A stretch of DNA of 64,000 bases. Source: Mycolicibacterium arenosum (GTDB lineage: Bacteria > Actinomycetota > Actinomycetes > Mycobacteriales > Mycobacteriaceae). Under the pieces are notes generated by a model. The model saw only the letters and a list, made by a program, of their open reading frames with translations, searched no databases and was not told the DNA's origin. The translations under genes were made by a program, and so were the position numbers. The stretch spans positions 620,001-684,000 of the forward strand of contig NZ_JANDBD010000001.1 in NCBI RefSeq assembly GCF_024320865.1, in the 5' to 3' direction. This document shows positions 8,706-16,835 of this stretch, piece by piece (position 1 is the stretch's first letter; the number at the start of each line of letters is the position of its first letter).

Positions 8706-9218
8706 GTGAACGATCCAAACCCCGCCGACGGCATTGCGTCAGCTGACGATGCGGTGTCGGTACTCGAACTCAGTGCGGGGGAACGCAATTGGGCTGTGCT
8801 AGTCGGGGTGGTCGCCGGCGTCGCGGTCGGCATCGCACTCCCGCTGGCGTGGGGTTGGTTACGCAACGTCGACTGGATCCCTTTTCACGGCATCGCCGAA
8901 GCGATCATGGGCGCGCAGTTCGCGGCAGCGGCCATCCTGCGGCCAGTCGTGCTTGGGCTGACAGGCGGAGCGATCGTGCTGGTATGGGCGGTCAGACAGC
9001 CGCGGCTGACGATCTCCAATAGTGCGATCGAAATCGAGCGCCGCGGTCAAAAGCGCGTCATTCGCCGTGAACAGGTCGCCGGCGCTTACCTTGAGGGCTC
9101 AAAGCTCATCATCGACTCGACTGAGGGCCGACGGTTATTCGACGAAGAGGTCGAGGGCGCGAAGAAACAGGCAGGGCCCGCGTTCACAGCGCACGGTTAC
9201 CCGTGGGAGTCGCGCTGA
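8706..9218 (+). CDS. YqeB-like membrane protein
   Basis: I chose GTG 8706 because GGAGG at 8693-8697 sits eight bases before it; a GTG at 8697 would overlap that site. The 170-residue protein has two transmembrane segments (about 30-50 and 75-95) and then a soluble C-terminal domain of beta strands (LTISNSAIEI, VIRREQVAGAYLEGSKLIID) ending AFTAHGYPWES. This layout, with the RAHGYPW-like end, resembles the YqeB family of Bacillus and actinobacteria, whose function is not established. It is probably co-transcribed with the 7664 gene. Confidence 0.6.
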   Translation: MNDPNPADGIASADDAVSVLELSAGERNWAVLVGVVAGVAVGIALPLAWGWLRNVDWIPFHGIAEAIMGAQFAAAAILRPVVLGLTGGAIVLVWAVRQPRLTISNSAIEIERRGQKRVIRREQVAGAYLEGSKLIIDSTEGRRLFDEEVEGAKKQAGPAFTAHGYPWESR

Positions 9219-9224
9219 CTTCCA

Positions 9225-9490
9225 AAGCCGTTCGTGGCACCCAAGTTTGCGCAGTTTCGAGCTTCAAACGATCGAAGATCCGCTTGGCGTTGCGGCGCTG
9301 CTCGTGTGGGGCAGTCAACTCCGCGCGCAGCCAGTGGTCGATGACGTCGCGATGTTAATCGATCCCGCTGCCCCGACTGGGGTAGTGGTTCGGCTCGGCC
9401 CGCCATGCCGGCCTCAGGACCTTCTGCACCGTCGTCTACGAGACCCGGTACTCGCGCTGAATCGCCCGCGCCGACTCCCCGAATCAGCAG
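9225..9490 (-). pseudogene. IS21-family transposase (istA) remnant
   Basis: Reading the minus strand in one frame gives an IstA-like segment: RAIQREYRVS, stop, TTVQKVLRPAWRAEP, then stop, VIDHWLRAELTAPHEQRRNAKRIFDRL. The last part matches the IstA pattern before the DDE domain. Two in-frame stops (TAG at plus 9436-9438, TAA at plus 9355-9357) and missing ends show it is dead. No IS terminal repeats or istB are visible. Confidence 0.65.
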
Positions 9491-9689
9491 TCAGAGTCAC
9501 CGCGGCGTTGGAGCGGCTGCTGGTGGGTGCGAGCGGCCTACGAGGTCTGTCTGTGGATCGGTGGCGTCTTCGCCACCGTGCTCGAGGCAAGAGGTAACGC
9601 GCCATGAGTCGACGGCCGTACTCGCCAGTACCACGCGGCCCGCCTCCCTCGTGTGGCTTCGCGAGACCGCCGACGTGGCGGCGGTCAAG

Positions 9690-9880
9690 GTGGCGTTGAT
9701 ACTTCTGACGATGTGAGGCTCGAACGTTGCGGCCCGATCGCGGGCACGTCGACGTCGATGCTTCCGCACGCATCGGTCAGGACGGTCTTCGATCGGGTTC
9801 CGTTGCGGGAAGTGCCACTTCCGTGTCCAGCCTGGTGGTGTGGGGTCTCGTCGGCCCTGGTGGCTTGACATCGTTGGTCG
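9690..9880 (-). pseudogene. IS256-family transposase remnant, frameshifted
   Basis: On the minus strand one frame reads SGTSRNGTRSKTVLTDACG and SIDVDVP; the next frame continues RDRAATFEPHIVR. Together they reproduce the IS256 (mutator-type) transposase segment RNGTRsKTVLTdvGev-evPRDRdgtFEPqIV, interrupted by a frameshift near 9765. Both ends of the gene are missing. It lies between the IS21 remnant and the 9885 oxidoreductase gene. Confidence 0.6.
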
Positions 9881-9884
9881 ATTC

Positions 9885-10916
9885 TCATCTTGGCGGCCGC
9901 TTGCCGGGGGCGCATTCGCGGATGAGGCTGTCGATGTTCTCCTGTACGCGTTCCGGCGCGATACCGACTGACGGTGCGTACAGCATGATGTGGTCGAGGA
10001 CACCTTCGTACCGGGTCAGTCCGCGACGCACTTGGTCTGCTGTGCCCGCTACGCCCATCGCGTCGATCATGTCGTCGGTGACGGCGTCGAACATCGCTTG
10101 AAAGTTGTGTTCAGCGAACGCCTCTCGAATGATTCGGCCTTCGGCGCTGAAGCCGTTCACGTCGAGGACGGTCTCATATGTTCGCACCGACGAGTAGAAC
10201 GCGATCTGCTGGGCGAGTTCGCGTCTTGCAATGAGCGGATCGTCGTGGATCGAGCACATGACCATTGATATGACCTCCACGTCGGCGGGATTCCGCTCGG
10301 AGTGAGCAGCGCCTTTGGCAATCGCCGGCCGAACGATCTCCTCGACGTACTTGGTGGTGAATAAAGGATGTCCAGCAAGGCCGTCGGCGACGCGTCCGGC
10401 AACTTCACACATGCGCGGGCGTACGCCGGCGGTAATGATCGGGATATCGCGCACAGGCGGTTCGACTTCGCCGGTCGGAACTAGATGCATTGTGTAGAAG
10501 CGCCCGTCGTGATGTACGGGACCGTTGTGCAGATTCCACACGCGGCGCAGTAAGGTCACAAGTTCCTCCATACGCACTGCGGGCGCGGAAGTGTCGGGGA
10601 CGCCGTGCCAGTCGCTCATCATTCGTTTGGTTCCGTTCCCGATGCCCAGGATTACTCGTCCGTTCGAGAGTTCATCCAGGTCGCGTGCTTCGGTGGCAAG
10701 GACCAACGGGCTGCGTCCGACGCCGTAAAGGATCGACGATCCGATTCGGCATTGGCGTGTGCTACCTGCCATCGCCGCCATGGAGATCGACCCTGAACGC
10801 GTGTAGAACTCCGACGCCCATACCGCGTCGAACCCGGCCCGGTCGGCCGCATCCGATGCTGCCGCAAGCGCGGTTAGGTCTGCGCCGAGAACGGACACTC
10901 CGTATGTCGTCATCAC
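9885..10916 (-). CDS. LLM-class (probably F420-dependent) oxidoreductase
   Basis: The protein has 343 residues in a bacterial-luciferase-like TIM-barrel. Signals include GFDAVWASEFYTRSGSISMAAMA near the N-terminus, the RIGSSILYGVGRSPLVLATEARDLDELSNGR region (split here for length: RIGSSILYGVG and LDELSNGRVILGIGNG), and PIITAGVRPRMCEVAGRVADG. This is the methylenetetrahydromethanopterin-reductase-like family, common in mycobacteria and mostly F420-dependent. Its start overlaps the upstream tetR stop by four bases, so both form one leftward unit. The substrate is unknown. Confidence 0.85.
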   Translation of the reverse strand: MMTTYGVSVLGADLTALAAASDAADRAGFDAVWASEFYTRSGSISMAAMAGSTRQCRIGSSILYGVGRSPLVLATEARDLDELSNGRVILGIGNGTKRMMSDWHGVPDTSAPAVRMEELVTLLRRVWNLHNGPVHHDGRFYTMHLVPTGEVEPPVRDIPIITAGVRPRMCEVAGRVADGLAGHPLFTTKYVEEIVRPAIAKGAAHSERNPADVEVISMVMCSIHDDPLIARRELAQQIAFYSSVRTYETVLDVNGFSAEGRIIREAFAEHNFQAMFDAVTDDMIDAMGVAGTADQVRRGLTRYEGVLDHIMLYAPSVGIAPERVQENIDSLIRECAPGKRPPR

Positions 10917-11506
10917 TGATCCTCCCGTCGGGGCCGAAGCCCTTCGATTACAACGCTGTGCAACGCGGAGCCCACGGCGGCCCCGTCGAGGCGATGGTCG
11001 TTAACGAGGTACATGAGTGCTCCGATCGTCACAGCGCCGAAGAGGGCGATCGACGCGGCGCGCGGGTCTGATTGGGGTGCAAGGGATCCATCGGTCGCCC
11101 CGGCCACCAGCAGCGCTTCGACGGGCTTCTGGTAGGCCACGTTGATCATGTCGGCGATGGTCGGCATTCGACCGGCCCTGCCCAGCTCACCGATCAGTGC
11201 GCGGCACACGGCGGGGCGGCGCGCCATGATCTCGATTTGGGCATGGATGACGTCCTCGAGGCGTTCGGCCGCGGGTTTAGAGGTCGCGGCGACGGCGCTA
11301 ACGGCGCGCGATGTTTCCTGCAGAAGGTCTTCGAGGAGGAAGGCGAGAATGTCTGCCTTCCCATCGAAGTAGTAGTAGAGCGTCGCTTTGGGGACGCCCG
11401 TCACCTCGGCAACCTCGTCGATTCTGGATTTGTCGAGTCCCCGCTCCGCGAACAAATCGGCTGCAGCGCGGAGTCGTTCGGAAATCTGCGGTGGAACCCG
11501 TCGCAT
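10913..11506 (-). CDS. TetR family regulator of the LLM oxidoreductase unit
   Basis: The protein has 197 residues with helix-turn-helix SERLRAAADLFAERGLDKS, then IDEVAEVTGVPKATLYYYFDGKADIL. It is translationally coupled (ATGA) to the oxidoreductase. A perfect palindrome, TTAGACT-GGC-AGTCTAA, lies 24 bases before its start (11530-11546), strong support for autoregulation and hence control of the downstream oxidoreductase gene. Confidence 0.88.
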   Translation of the reverse strand: MRRVPPQISERLRAAADLFAERGLDKSRIDEVAEVTGVPKATLYYYFDGKADILAFLLEDLLQETSRAVSAVAATSKPAAERLEDVIHAQIEIMARRPAVCRALIGELGRAGRMPTIADMINVAYQKPVEALLVAGATDGSLAPQSDPRAASIALFGAVTIGALMYLVNDHRLDGAAVGSALHSVVIEGLRPRREDQ

Positions 11507-11529
11507 TGATCTTTCCTTGACCTGACTAT

Positions 11530-11546
11530 TTAGACTGGCAGTCTAA
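11530..11546. promoter_or_regulatory. 17-bp palindrome, likely TetR operator
   Basis: TTAGACT and AGTCTAA are exact inverted repeats separated by GGC. The site is 24 bases upstream of the tetR start at 11506 and would overlap its promoter. The half-site and spacing fit TetR dimers. Confidence 0.7.
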
Positions 11547-11932
11547 CGCGTTGGAGTACGACGAAGGAAGGGTGCGTGATGGCGGCACGGACGCATCCGC
11601 AATTGAATGCGGTGCCGTCGAGTCCCCGCACAGTCAGGTAGGAGACCCGAGTGTCGTCCTCGTTTGATGGCGCCACAGTCCGTCTGCCGAAAGGTCGTCC
11701 AATCCGGGTTCGACGACCTTACGGACGACTCGCCTACGCGGTAATCGAGACATCCAGGGATGGTTGCCAAATCACGTGGCGTCACCGATGGGCGTCGAAA
11801 CCTGACCGATCGGTTTGCACCGAGATCGGTGTCGTTGGCACAGTTCGATCATCGCCGTGGACGGATTCATCTCGAGCGACTGTCACACCTGTCCATCTGT
11901 GGACGTTGTGTCCATGCCGTTACACTGGGCGC
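11547..11932. other. Intergenic region with a possible leaderless promoter at its right end
   Basis: These 386 bases carry no gene I can support. At the right end a possible promoter, TGTGGA (11898-11903), 17 bases, TACACT (11921-11926), places transcription start on or next to ATG 11933. An open frame continues upstream of 11933 but has no TetR-like content. Confidence 0.4.
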
Positions 11933-12562
11933 ATGGTTGTCGAGCCCGCCAGGGTGTCGTTTCGTCGGCACCTCCGCTCTGAGGCATTGCGAGCTGCACA
12001 GGAGCTGGCGATTCAAAAAGGTTGGGAGAAGGTGCGATTCAGTGAGGTCGCGTCTCTCCTTGGCGTGTCGCGCCCGACGTTGTATCGAGAGTTCGCCAGC
12101 AAGGCCGAACTTGGCGACGCGTTGGTGATGCGCGAAACGCACGTGTTTCTGGATGGCATCCGCGAGGTTCTCGAGGCCAATGCGGCGGACGTTCGAAGCG
12201 CCATCAGTGCGGCCGTGCTGTACACACTGGATGTCGCCGTAGAAAGCCCACTACTGCGCGTCGCTCTTGCGCTCTCAGATGACGATTCCCGCGTGGACAC
12301 CGGAGTTCTGCCGTTGATAGCAACATCGACGACGATGTTGGAGTCTGCTAGCGCCCAACTCATCGGATGGATCCAAGCGCACCTTCCACACCATCCTCCG
12401 GCGGAGGTCACCTCTGCCGTTGACATTCTCATCCGACTCACCGTCAGCCACCTCGTATTGCCGGCCTCCTCGGCCGACACCAGCGTGTCGATCGCCGAGC
12501 AGATATCGTTGTCGGTGTTTCGTTACCTCGGCCTGGAGAACACGCTGGAGACGCGAGGTTAG
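11933..12562 (+). CDS. TetR family regulator
   Basis: I chose ATG 11933 because the protein then begins directly before the DNA-binding domain (RRHLRSEALRAAQELAIQKG, then SEVASLLGVSRPTLYREFASKAEL). A -10-like TACACT six bases upstream suggests a leaderless transcript. The protein has 209 residues. It stands alone, with about 450 unassigned bases downstream, so its target is not suggested by context. TetR_C-type C-terminus is plausible but not assigned. Confidence 0.8.
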   Translation: MVVEPARVSFRRHLRSEALRAAQELAIQKGWEKVRFSEVASLLGVSRPTLYREFASKAELGDALVMRETHVFLDGIREVLEANAADVRSAISAAVLYTLDVAVESPLLRVALALSDDDSRVDTGVLPLIATSTTMLESASAQLIGWIQAHLPHHPPAEVTSAVDILIRLTVSHLVLPASSADTSVSIAEQISLSVFRYLGLENTLETRG

Positions 12563-13018
12563 GGCGGCGGAGCTGGGCGATGGGGACATCGGAACGACGA
12601 ACCGATCTGCCGGATGGGCTCGCTCACGGCCCCGTCAACTGTATCCGTGCGATCGCACCCGGAAGTCGTCGTCCTTCCCACCGCACCACGCCGCCACCAA
12701 CGATGGTGGTCGGTACAACTAGCAGTCGAGTACTGCGCCGAGTTTCTCGGCAGCCTCGCTGTGTGGTGCAGCCAAACGCAGGCGCTTCGCCCGCGCGAGC
12801 AGTTCGGGAGTTAGTGTGCAGTTGGTCGAAGGGCCCGAGCGCGGGCGCCGTTCCTAAGCGGCATCGCCGCTACGTGGACGTCTGAGCGTCTCAAGTCCGA
12901 CGCTCTTGTCGCGGGGTGGACGGCCTTGCCCGAGAACATGGCTGGAGCCCGGAAGTCGTCGCCATGCGCCCGATTGGGAGTGGCACCGCTTTCGACGTCG
13001 TCCGACCGGCGTCGATGC
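12563..13018. other. 456-bp region without a recognised gene
   Basis: The region lies between a rightward TetR gene and a leftward hydrolase gene. Short frames on both strands lack recognisable domains. I see no clear terminator or repeat. Confidence 0.4.
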
Positions 13019-13909
13019 CTACAGGGTGCAGCGGCCGAGGAAGTCGGTGACGGCGGCTGTGAAAGCGTGGTTGTCATCACCGGCGATCATGTGACCCGTG
13101 CCAGACACGTCAACGGTTTCGGCGTGGGGGACTAGCTCCGTGAACTCGTCCACGGTGCTCTGAGACACGACGTCGGACAAGAGTCCGCGTACCAGGAGTA
13201 TCGGTACCGTGACGCGTCGGGCTCCGTCGATCAGCAGGCGACTGATCGCGTCGAACTGCTCGGTTCCCGCGGTCGATTCGTCGCGGAGAAAGTCGAAGTT
13301 TGAGTGAATGAACGCTGGGTCCCAACGCCACATCCACCGGCCGTCGTTGCGTTGCCGCAACACTTTATTGAGGCCGTCGACGTTGTCGGGTCGCGCGCGA
13401 TGCGGGTTGTATGCGGCGATGACCTCCGCGGCCTCATGGAGGCTACCGAACCCCTCGGGGTGGGCCGACATGAACGATACGACACGTCGCGCACCCTGAA
13501 ACTCCAACCGGGGGGTGACGTCCACCAGCACGACCGCAGCCCACATCTGCGGGGGTGCGAGCAGATGCGCACCTAGAATCGTCATGCCGCCCAGGGAAGC
13601 ACCCACCACAGCGGGTGGCTCGTCGGCGCTGAAATGATCGCGAACGGCGATCAGGTCAGTCGCCAGTCGCTCGACGTCGTATCGGCCCGCCGGGTCCCAG
13701 TCACTGTCACCGTGGCCGCGCGCATCATAAGTGACGACCGAGTACCCACAGGAATGAAGGCGACGCGCTGACGCGCTCCACGCGTGGCGGTTCTGGCCGC
13801 CGCCGTGCAGGAGAATCACCACAGGATGCGCGCCACCGTGGCGGTAGTACTCCGCGGCCAACGTGATTCCATCGGCGGTCCGGACGCGATGCTGAGCGAC
13901 CGAGATCAT
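13019..13909 (-). CDS. Alpha/beta-hydrolase fold protein
   Basis: The protein has 296 residues. It shows the oxyanion-side HGGGQNRHAW motif (about 35-44), the nucleophile elbow GASLGG (Ser near 103), a late Asp/Glu region LLVRGLLSDVVS and catalytic His in GTGHMIAGDD (near 273). These fit an esterase, lactonase or C-C hydrolase of the epoxide-hydrolase/peroxidase-like branch. It is followed by the thioesterase gene upstream on the same strand, 58 bases away. The substrate is unknown; nearby acyl-CoA genes suggest an ester or thioester. Confidence 0.83.
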   Translation of the reverse strand: MISVAQHRVRTADGITLAAEYYRHGGAHPVVILLHGGGQNRHAWSASARRLHSCGYSVVTYDARGHGDSDWDPAGRYDVERLATDLIAVRDHFSADEPPAVVGASLGGMTILGAHLLAPPQMWAAVVLVDVTPRLEFQGARRVVSFMSAHPEGFGSLHEAAEVIAAYNPHRARPDNVDGLNKVLRQRNDGRWMWRWDPAFIHSNFDFLRDESTAGTEQFDAISRLLIDGARRVTVPILLVRGLLSDVVSQSTVDEFTELVPHAETVDVSGTGHMIAGDDNHAFTAAVTDFLGRCTL

Positions 13910-13967
13910 GACACGGTGTCGGCAAAGCCGGTGTTCAACTGCAACTTGCAGTCGGCGACGGAGACGA

Positions 13968-14405
13968 TCACTGCGTGCTGACGATCGTCACGGTGCCCTG
14001 GGCGGCGCAGACGGCCTTGTCGCCATTGGATATGTCGATCCGTGCCACGCCGCTGCGCTTACCCAGTGACACGATGTCGGCGACGGCGACGCACACGCCA
14101 CTGGACACGGGTCTGAGCAAGTTGAGTTTGAACTCGGTGGTCGCCACCCAGGATCCCGCCTGGATGACGGGGTAGAACACGACCCCGAGGCAGTGATCGA
14201 CCATCGCGGTAAGACATCCACCGTGTAAGTTGCCAAACGGTGTTAACAGTTCCTCGCGGGTGTCCATCTCTGCGACCAGTCGGCCGGCAGTGAGTTCGGT
14301 GTGCCGGAAGCCCAAGAATGTCGAGAGGCCACCAGCGGTGTTCGCCGATCTGAGCATCTGCTCGGCGATCTCCTCGTCGAAGTGCGCAAACTTCACATTA
14401 ACCAT
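13968..14405 (-). CDS. PaaI-type hot-dog thioesterase
   Basis: The protein has 145 residues in a single hot-dog domain. The active-site helix carries FGNLHGGCLTAMVDHCLG, with the HGG and downstream Asp used by PaaI/4HBT-class acyl-CoA thioesterases. The strand TTEFKLNLLRPV is typical of the family. It probably hydrolyses aromatic or medium-chain acyl-CoA. It reads in the same direction as the hydrolase gene just downstream and they are likely co-transcribed. Confidence 0.82.
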   Translation of the reverse strand: MVNVKFAHFDEEIAEQMLRSANTAGGLSTFLGFRHTELTAGRLVAEMDTREELLTPFGNLHGGCLTAMVDHCLGVVFYPVIQAGSWVATTEFKLNLLRPVSSGVCVAVADIVSLGKRSGVARIDISNGDKAVCAAQGTVTIVSTQ

Positions 14406-14775
14406 CGCCTATCCCCGCCCTCATAGTCGTTAGCACCCTCCGTGTCGGAACAAGCCCAGCCACATGTGAGTCATCGTTCACTTTCATGACCTTACCCGGC
14501 GGTGTGGTGGGAGTGGCATACAGCCTGCCAGTGCGGCACGTATTAAGGTGTGGCTCCCACCTGATGTGCCCCGCAGGACCCCGTCGCTGGCCCTTGCCAT
14601 CAATAGGCGACGGCTGACGAGTTCTCGCCGTTCGAACGACGCGGCGCTTGGATCGTGCGTAACGACCGAGCAACGCGCGCGGCGCCGAGCACGTTGCGGG
14701 CTCGCGGCGTCCCAACAGTGGTAACGACTTGCAATAGTGTACGGAACTGCCGTCCGCGACTGACCGGCCTGCGCG
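14406..14775. other. 370-bp intergenic region, nothing recognised
   Basis: This lies between the leftward thioesterase gene and the 3' end of a leftward acyl-CoA ligase gene. It should hold the promoter of the thioesterase gene. I see no gene, repeat or strong hairpin. Confidence 0.35.
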
Positions 14776-16377
14776 TCATTTGTCGAAGTGGTGGCTGTGC
14801 TGCGCCCGCAGCACATTCTTCTGGATCTTGCCGGTGGCCGTACGTGGCATCGCGTCGGTGAACAGTACGGCCTTTGGCACCTTGAACCCCGCGAGCCGAG
14901 TGCGCGCGGCGGCGATCAGGTCCTTCTCGGTGAGCACCACGCCGGACTTGGGCGTCACGATGGCTACGACCGCCTCCGACCAACGCTCATGGGGGAGTCC
15001 GATCACCACCACCTCCTCGATCCGTGGCTCGACCTCGTAGAGCGCCTTCTCGACTTCGATGGAGGCGATGTTCTCGCCGCCGGACTTGATCACGTCCTTC
15101 TTGCGGTCGGCGAACCAGAGCAGCCCGTCGGCATCCACGTGCCCCACATCGCCAGAATGGAACCAGCCATGCGCAAAAGCCTCGGCCGTCGCGTCCGGGT
15201 TTCGCAGATACCCCTCCATGGCGTGCGGGCCGCGGTACACGATCTCGCCGGTCTGGCCGGTCGGCAGGAGATGGCCGGCGTCGTTCATGATCCCGACCTG
15301 AACGTTGGGTACGGGCAGACCAACGGATCCGGCGTGGCTGAGCTGGTACTCGGGCGGAAATATCGTCGTGAGCGGGTTCATCTCCGTCTGGCCGAAGCCC
15401 AACGCGAAGTCGCAGCCGAACACCTCGATCGCCCGGCGCAGTTCGGTGTCGGGCATCGGTGCCATGGCGTAGAGCGCCAGCCGTAGGGTCGTCAGATCAC
15501 GCTTGCCGATATCCGGGTGATCCATCATGGCCCGGTACATCATCGGCAGTCCGAAGATCTGAGTGATCCGCTCGGTCTCGATCGTGGCCAGCAGGGCGGC
15601 AGGATCGAATGCCCGCATCAGCACGAGCGTGCCGCCCATGTAGAACAGTCCGGTCGTGAAGCCATTGAGCTGCGCGGTGTGAAAGAGCGGCATCATCGCC
15701 ACCGAGCGCTCATCGCCGTTGATTCCAAGCATCAGCGGGGCGTTGAGGGACTCGATGTAGACGGCGACGTGACTGCTGACCACTCCCTTTGGAGCCGACG
15801 TGGTGCCGCTGGTGTAGAGGTAGCTGATCGCGTCGCGGTCGCCCACTAGGCACTCGGGCTCGGTGGTGGCGGCGCCGCCGACGAAGGCGGTGAGGTCCTG
15901 CCACCGGCCCGTCGCCGCCGGTTGCCACAACGCGCCAGTGCCTGGTGCGACGATAACGTCGGTCACCGTTTCGCCTCCGAGCCGCCCTAGGGCTGCGGCG
16001 ACGAGTTCTGCGAGCTGGCTCTCCACGACCACGCCGCGGGCCCGTGAGTGTTCGAGGACATAGCTCGCCTCTGGCGGACCCCACGACAGATTGACCGGGA
16101 CGCAGATGACGCCCGTCTTGGCGCAGGCGAAGTACGTGGTTAAGAACTCGATGCTGTTGCCACTGGCCAGCGCCAGTACGTCACCGCGCTCGTAACCGGC
16201 CGCGAGCAGCGCGTGGGAGAGTCGGTTAACCTCGTCGTTCAACCCGCGGTAGGTCACACGGCGCGCACCGTCGATCACGGCTTCGTGGTGGGGTCGGCGC
16301 CAGGCGGCTCGAGTCAGCATATCCCCGACGTTGACCCGATTGACGATGTTGGCGGCGAGGTCGTGATCCGTGGTCAC
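14776..16377 (-). CDS. FadD-type acyl-CoA ligase (ANL superfamily)
   Basis: Starting at GTG 16377 (after AGAGGAG) gives a standard 533-residue ligase; the frame stays open upstream but carries unrelated sequence. Motifs: P-loop YTSGTTSAPKG, GFGQTEMNP, YRGPHAMEGYL, HSGDVGHVDADG, the hinge FADRKKDVIKSGGENI and the catalytic C-terminal Lys in TATGKIQKN. It activates a carboxylic acid to acyl-AMP and then acyl-CoA. It is last in the unit thiolase-DUF35-ligase, whose promoter carries the shared GTTA palindrome at 18009. The acid is unknown. Confidence 0.9.
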   Translation of the reverse strand: MTTDHDLAANIVNRVNVGDMLTRAAWRRPHHEAVIDGARRVTYRGLNDEVNRLSHALLAAGYERGDVLALASGNSIEFLTTYFACAKTGVICVPVNLSWGPPEASYVLEHSRARGVVVESQLAELVAAALGRLGGETVTDVIVAPGTGALWQPAATGRWQDLTAFVGGAATTEPECLVGDRDAISYLYTSGTTSAPKGVVSSHVAVYIESLNAPLMLGINGDERSVAMMPLFHTAQLNGFTTGLFYMGGTLVLMRAFDPAALLATIETERITQIFGLPMMYRAMMDHPDIGKRDLTTLRLALYAMAPMPDTELRRAIEVFGCDFALGFGQTEMNPLTTIFPPEYQLSHAGSVGLPVPNVQVGIMNDAGHLLPTGQTGEIVYRGPHAMEGYLRNPDATAEAFAHGWFHSGDVGHVDADGLLWFADRKKDVIKSGGENIASIEVEKALYEVEPRIEEVVVIGLPHERWSEAVVAIVTPKSGVVLTEKDLIAAARTRLAGFKVPKAVLFTDAMPRTATGKIQKNVLRAQHSHHFDK

Positions 16378-16409
16378 CGTGCTCCTCTCGCAGAATGTCC
16401 TTCGGGCGC

Positions 16410-16835
16410 TCAAGCGGGGACGAACCGAACCATCCCAAAGTCGCCGATGCGCTCGAACGCCGCGCGCACGGCCATTCCCGCTACGACGGTGGCGGGGTCG
16501 CAACCCTCGACGGTTGACAGCATCTGAGGGCCCTCGGCGAGGCGGACCATGACGACCGGGTAGGGCACCGACCGAGGGAGCTCGTTCCACGGAGGGCGGC
16601 TGACGACCGCGGCGACGAGGACCGTTGCGTTGCCGGACAGGTCGGTCCACTTCAGCTCGGCCGAGTGACAGCCGGGACAGAACGGGCGCGGATAGTGGAA
16701 CAACTGTCCGCACGCGGTGCACTGGCGCACGGCGAGCCGACCGTGGGCGGCGGCTTCGTAGTGGCCGCGATTGACGTCGTCGATGCGGGGGAGTACCTCG
16801 GGGTCGGCTAGTCCGTCTAAGTAGGTGGTGGTCAT
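16410..16835 (-). CDS. DUF35 OB-fold / zinc-ribbon protein, partner of the adjacent thiolase-fold protein
   Basis: ATG 16835 overlaps the upstream stop (ATGA) and gives 141 residues. An N-terminal rubredoxin-like zinc ribbon (CTACGQLFHYPRPFCPGC, two CxxC knuckles) precedes an OB-fold ending FERIGDFGMVRFVPA. DUF35 proteins pair with thiolase-fold enzymes; in steroid side-chain degradation the ChsH2 DUF35 domain pairs with the aldolase Ltp2. The tight coupling to the 16832 thiolase supports the same kind of complex. Confidence 0.85.
   Translation of the reverse strand: MTTTYLDGLADPEVLPRIDDVNRGHYEAAAHGRLAVRQCTACGQLFHYPRPFCPGCHSAELKWTDLSGNATVLVAAVVSRPPWNELPRSVPYPVVMVRLAEGPQMLSTVEGCDPATVVAGMAVRAAFERIGDFGMVRFVPA

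Noticed and set aside
12811..13080. 89-codon frame overlapping the 3' end of the hydrolase gene
   Set aside because: No domain, no ribosome site and conflict with the well-supported hydrolase frame.
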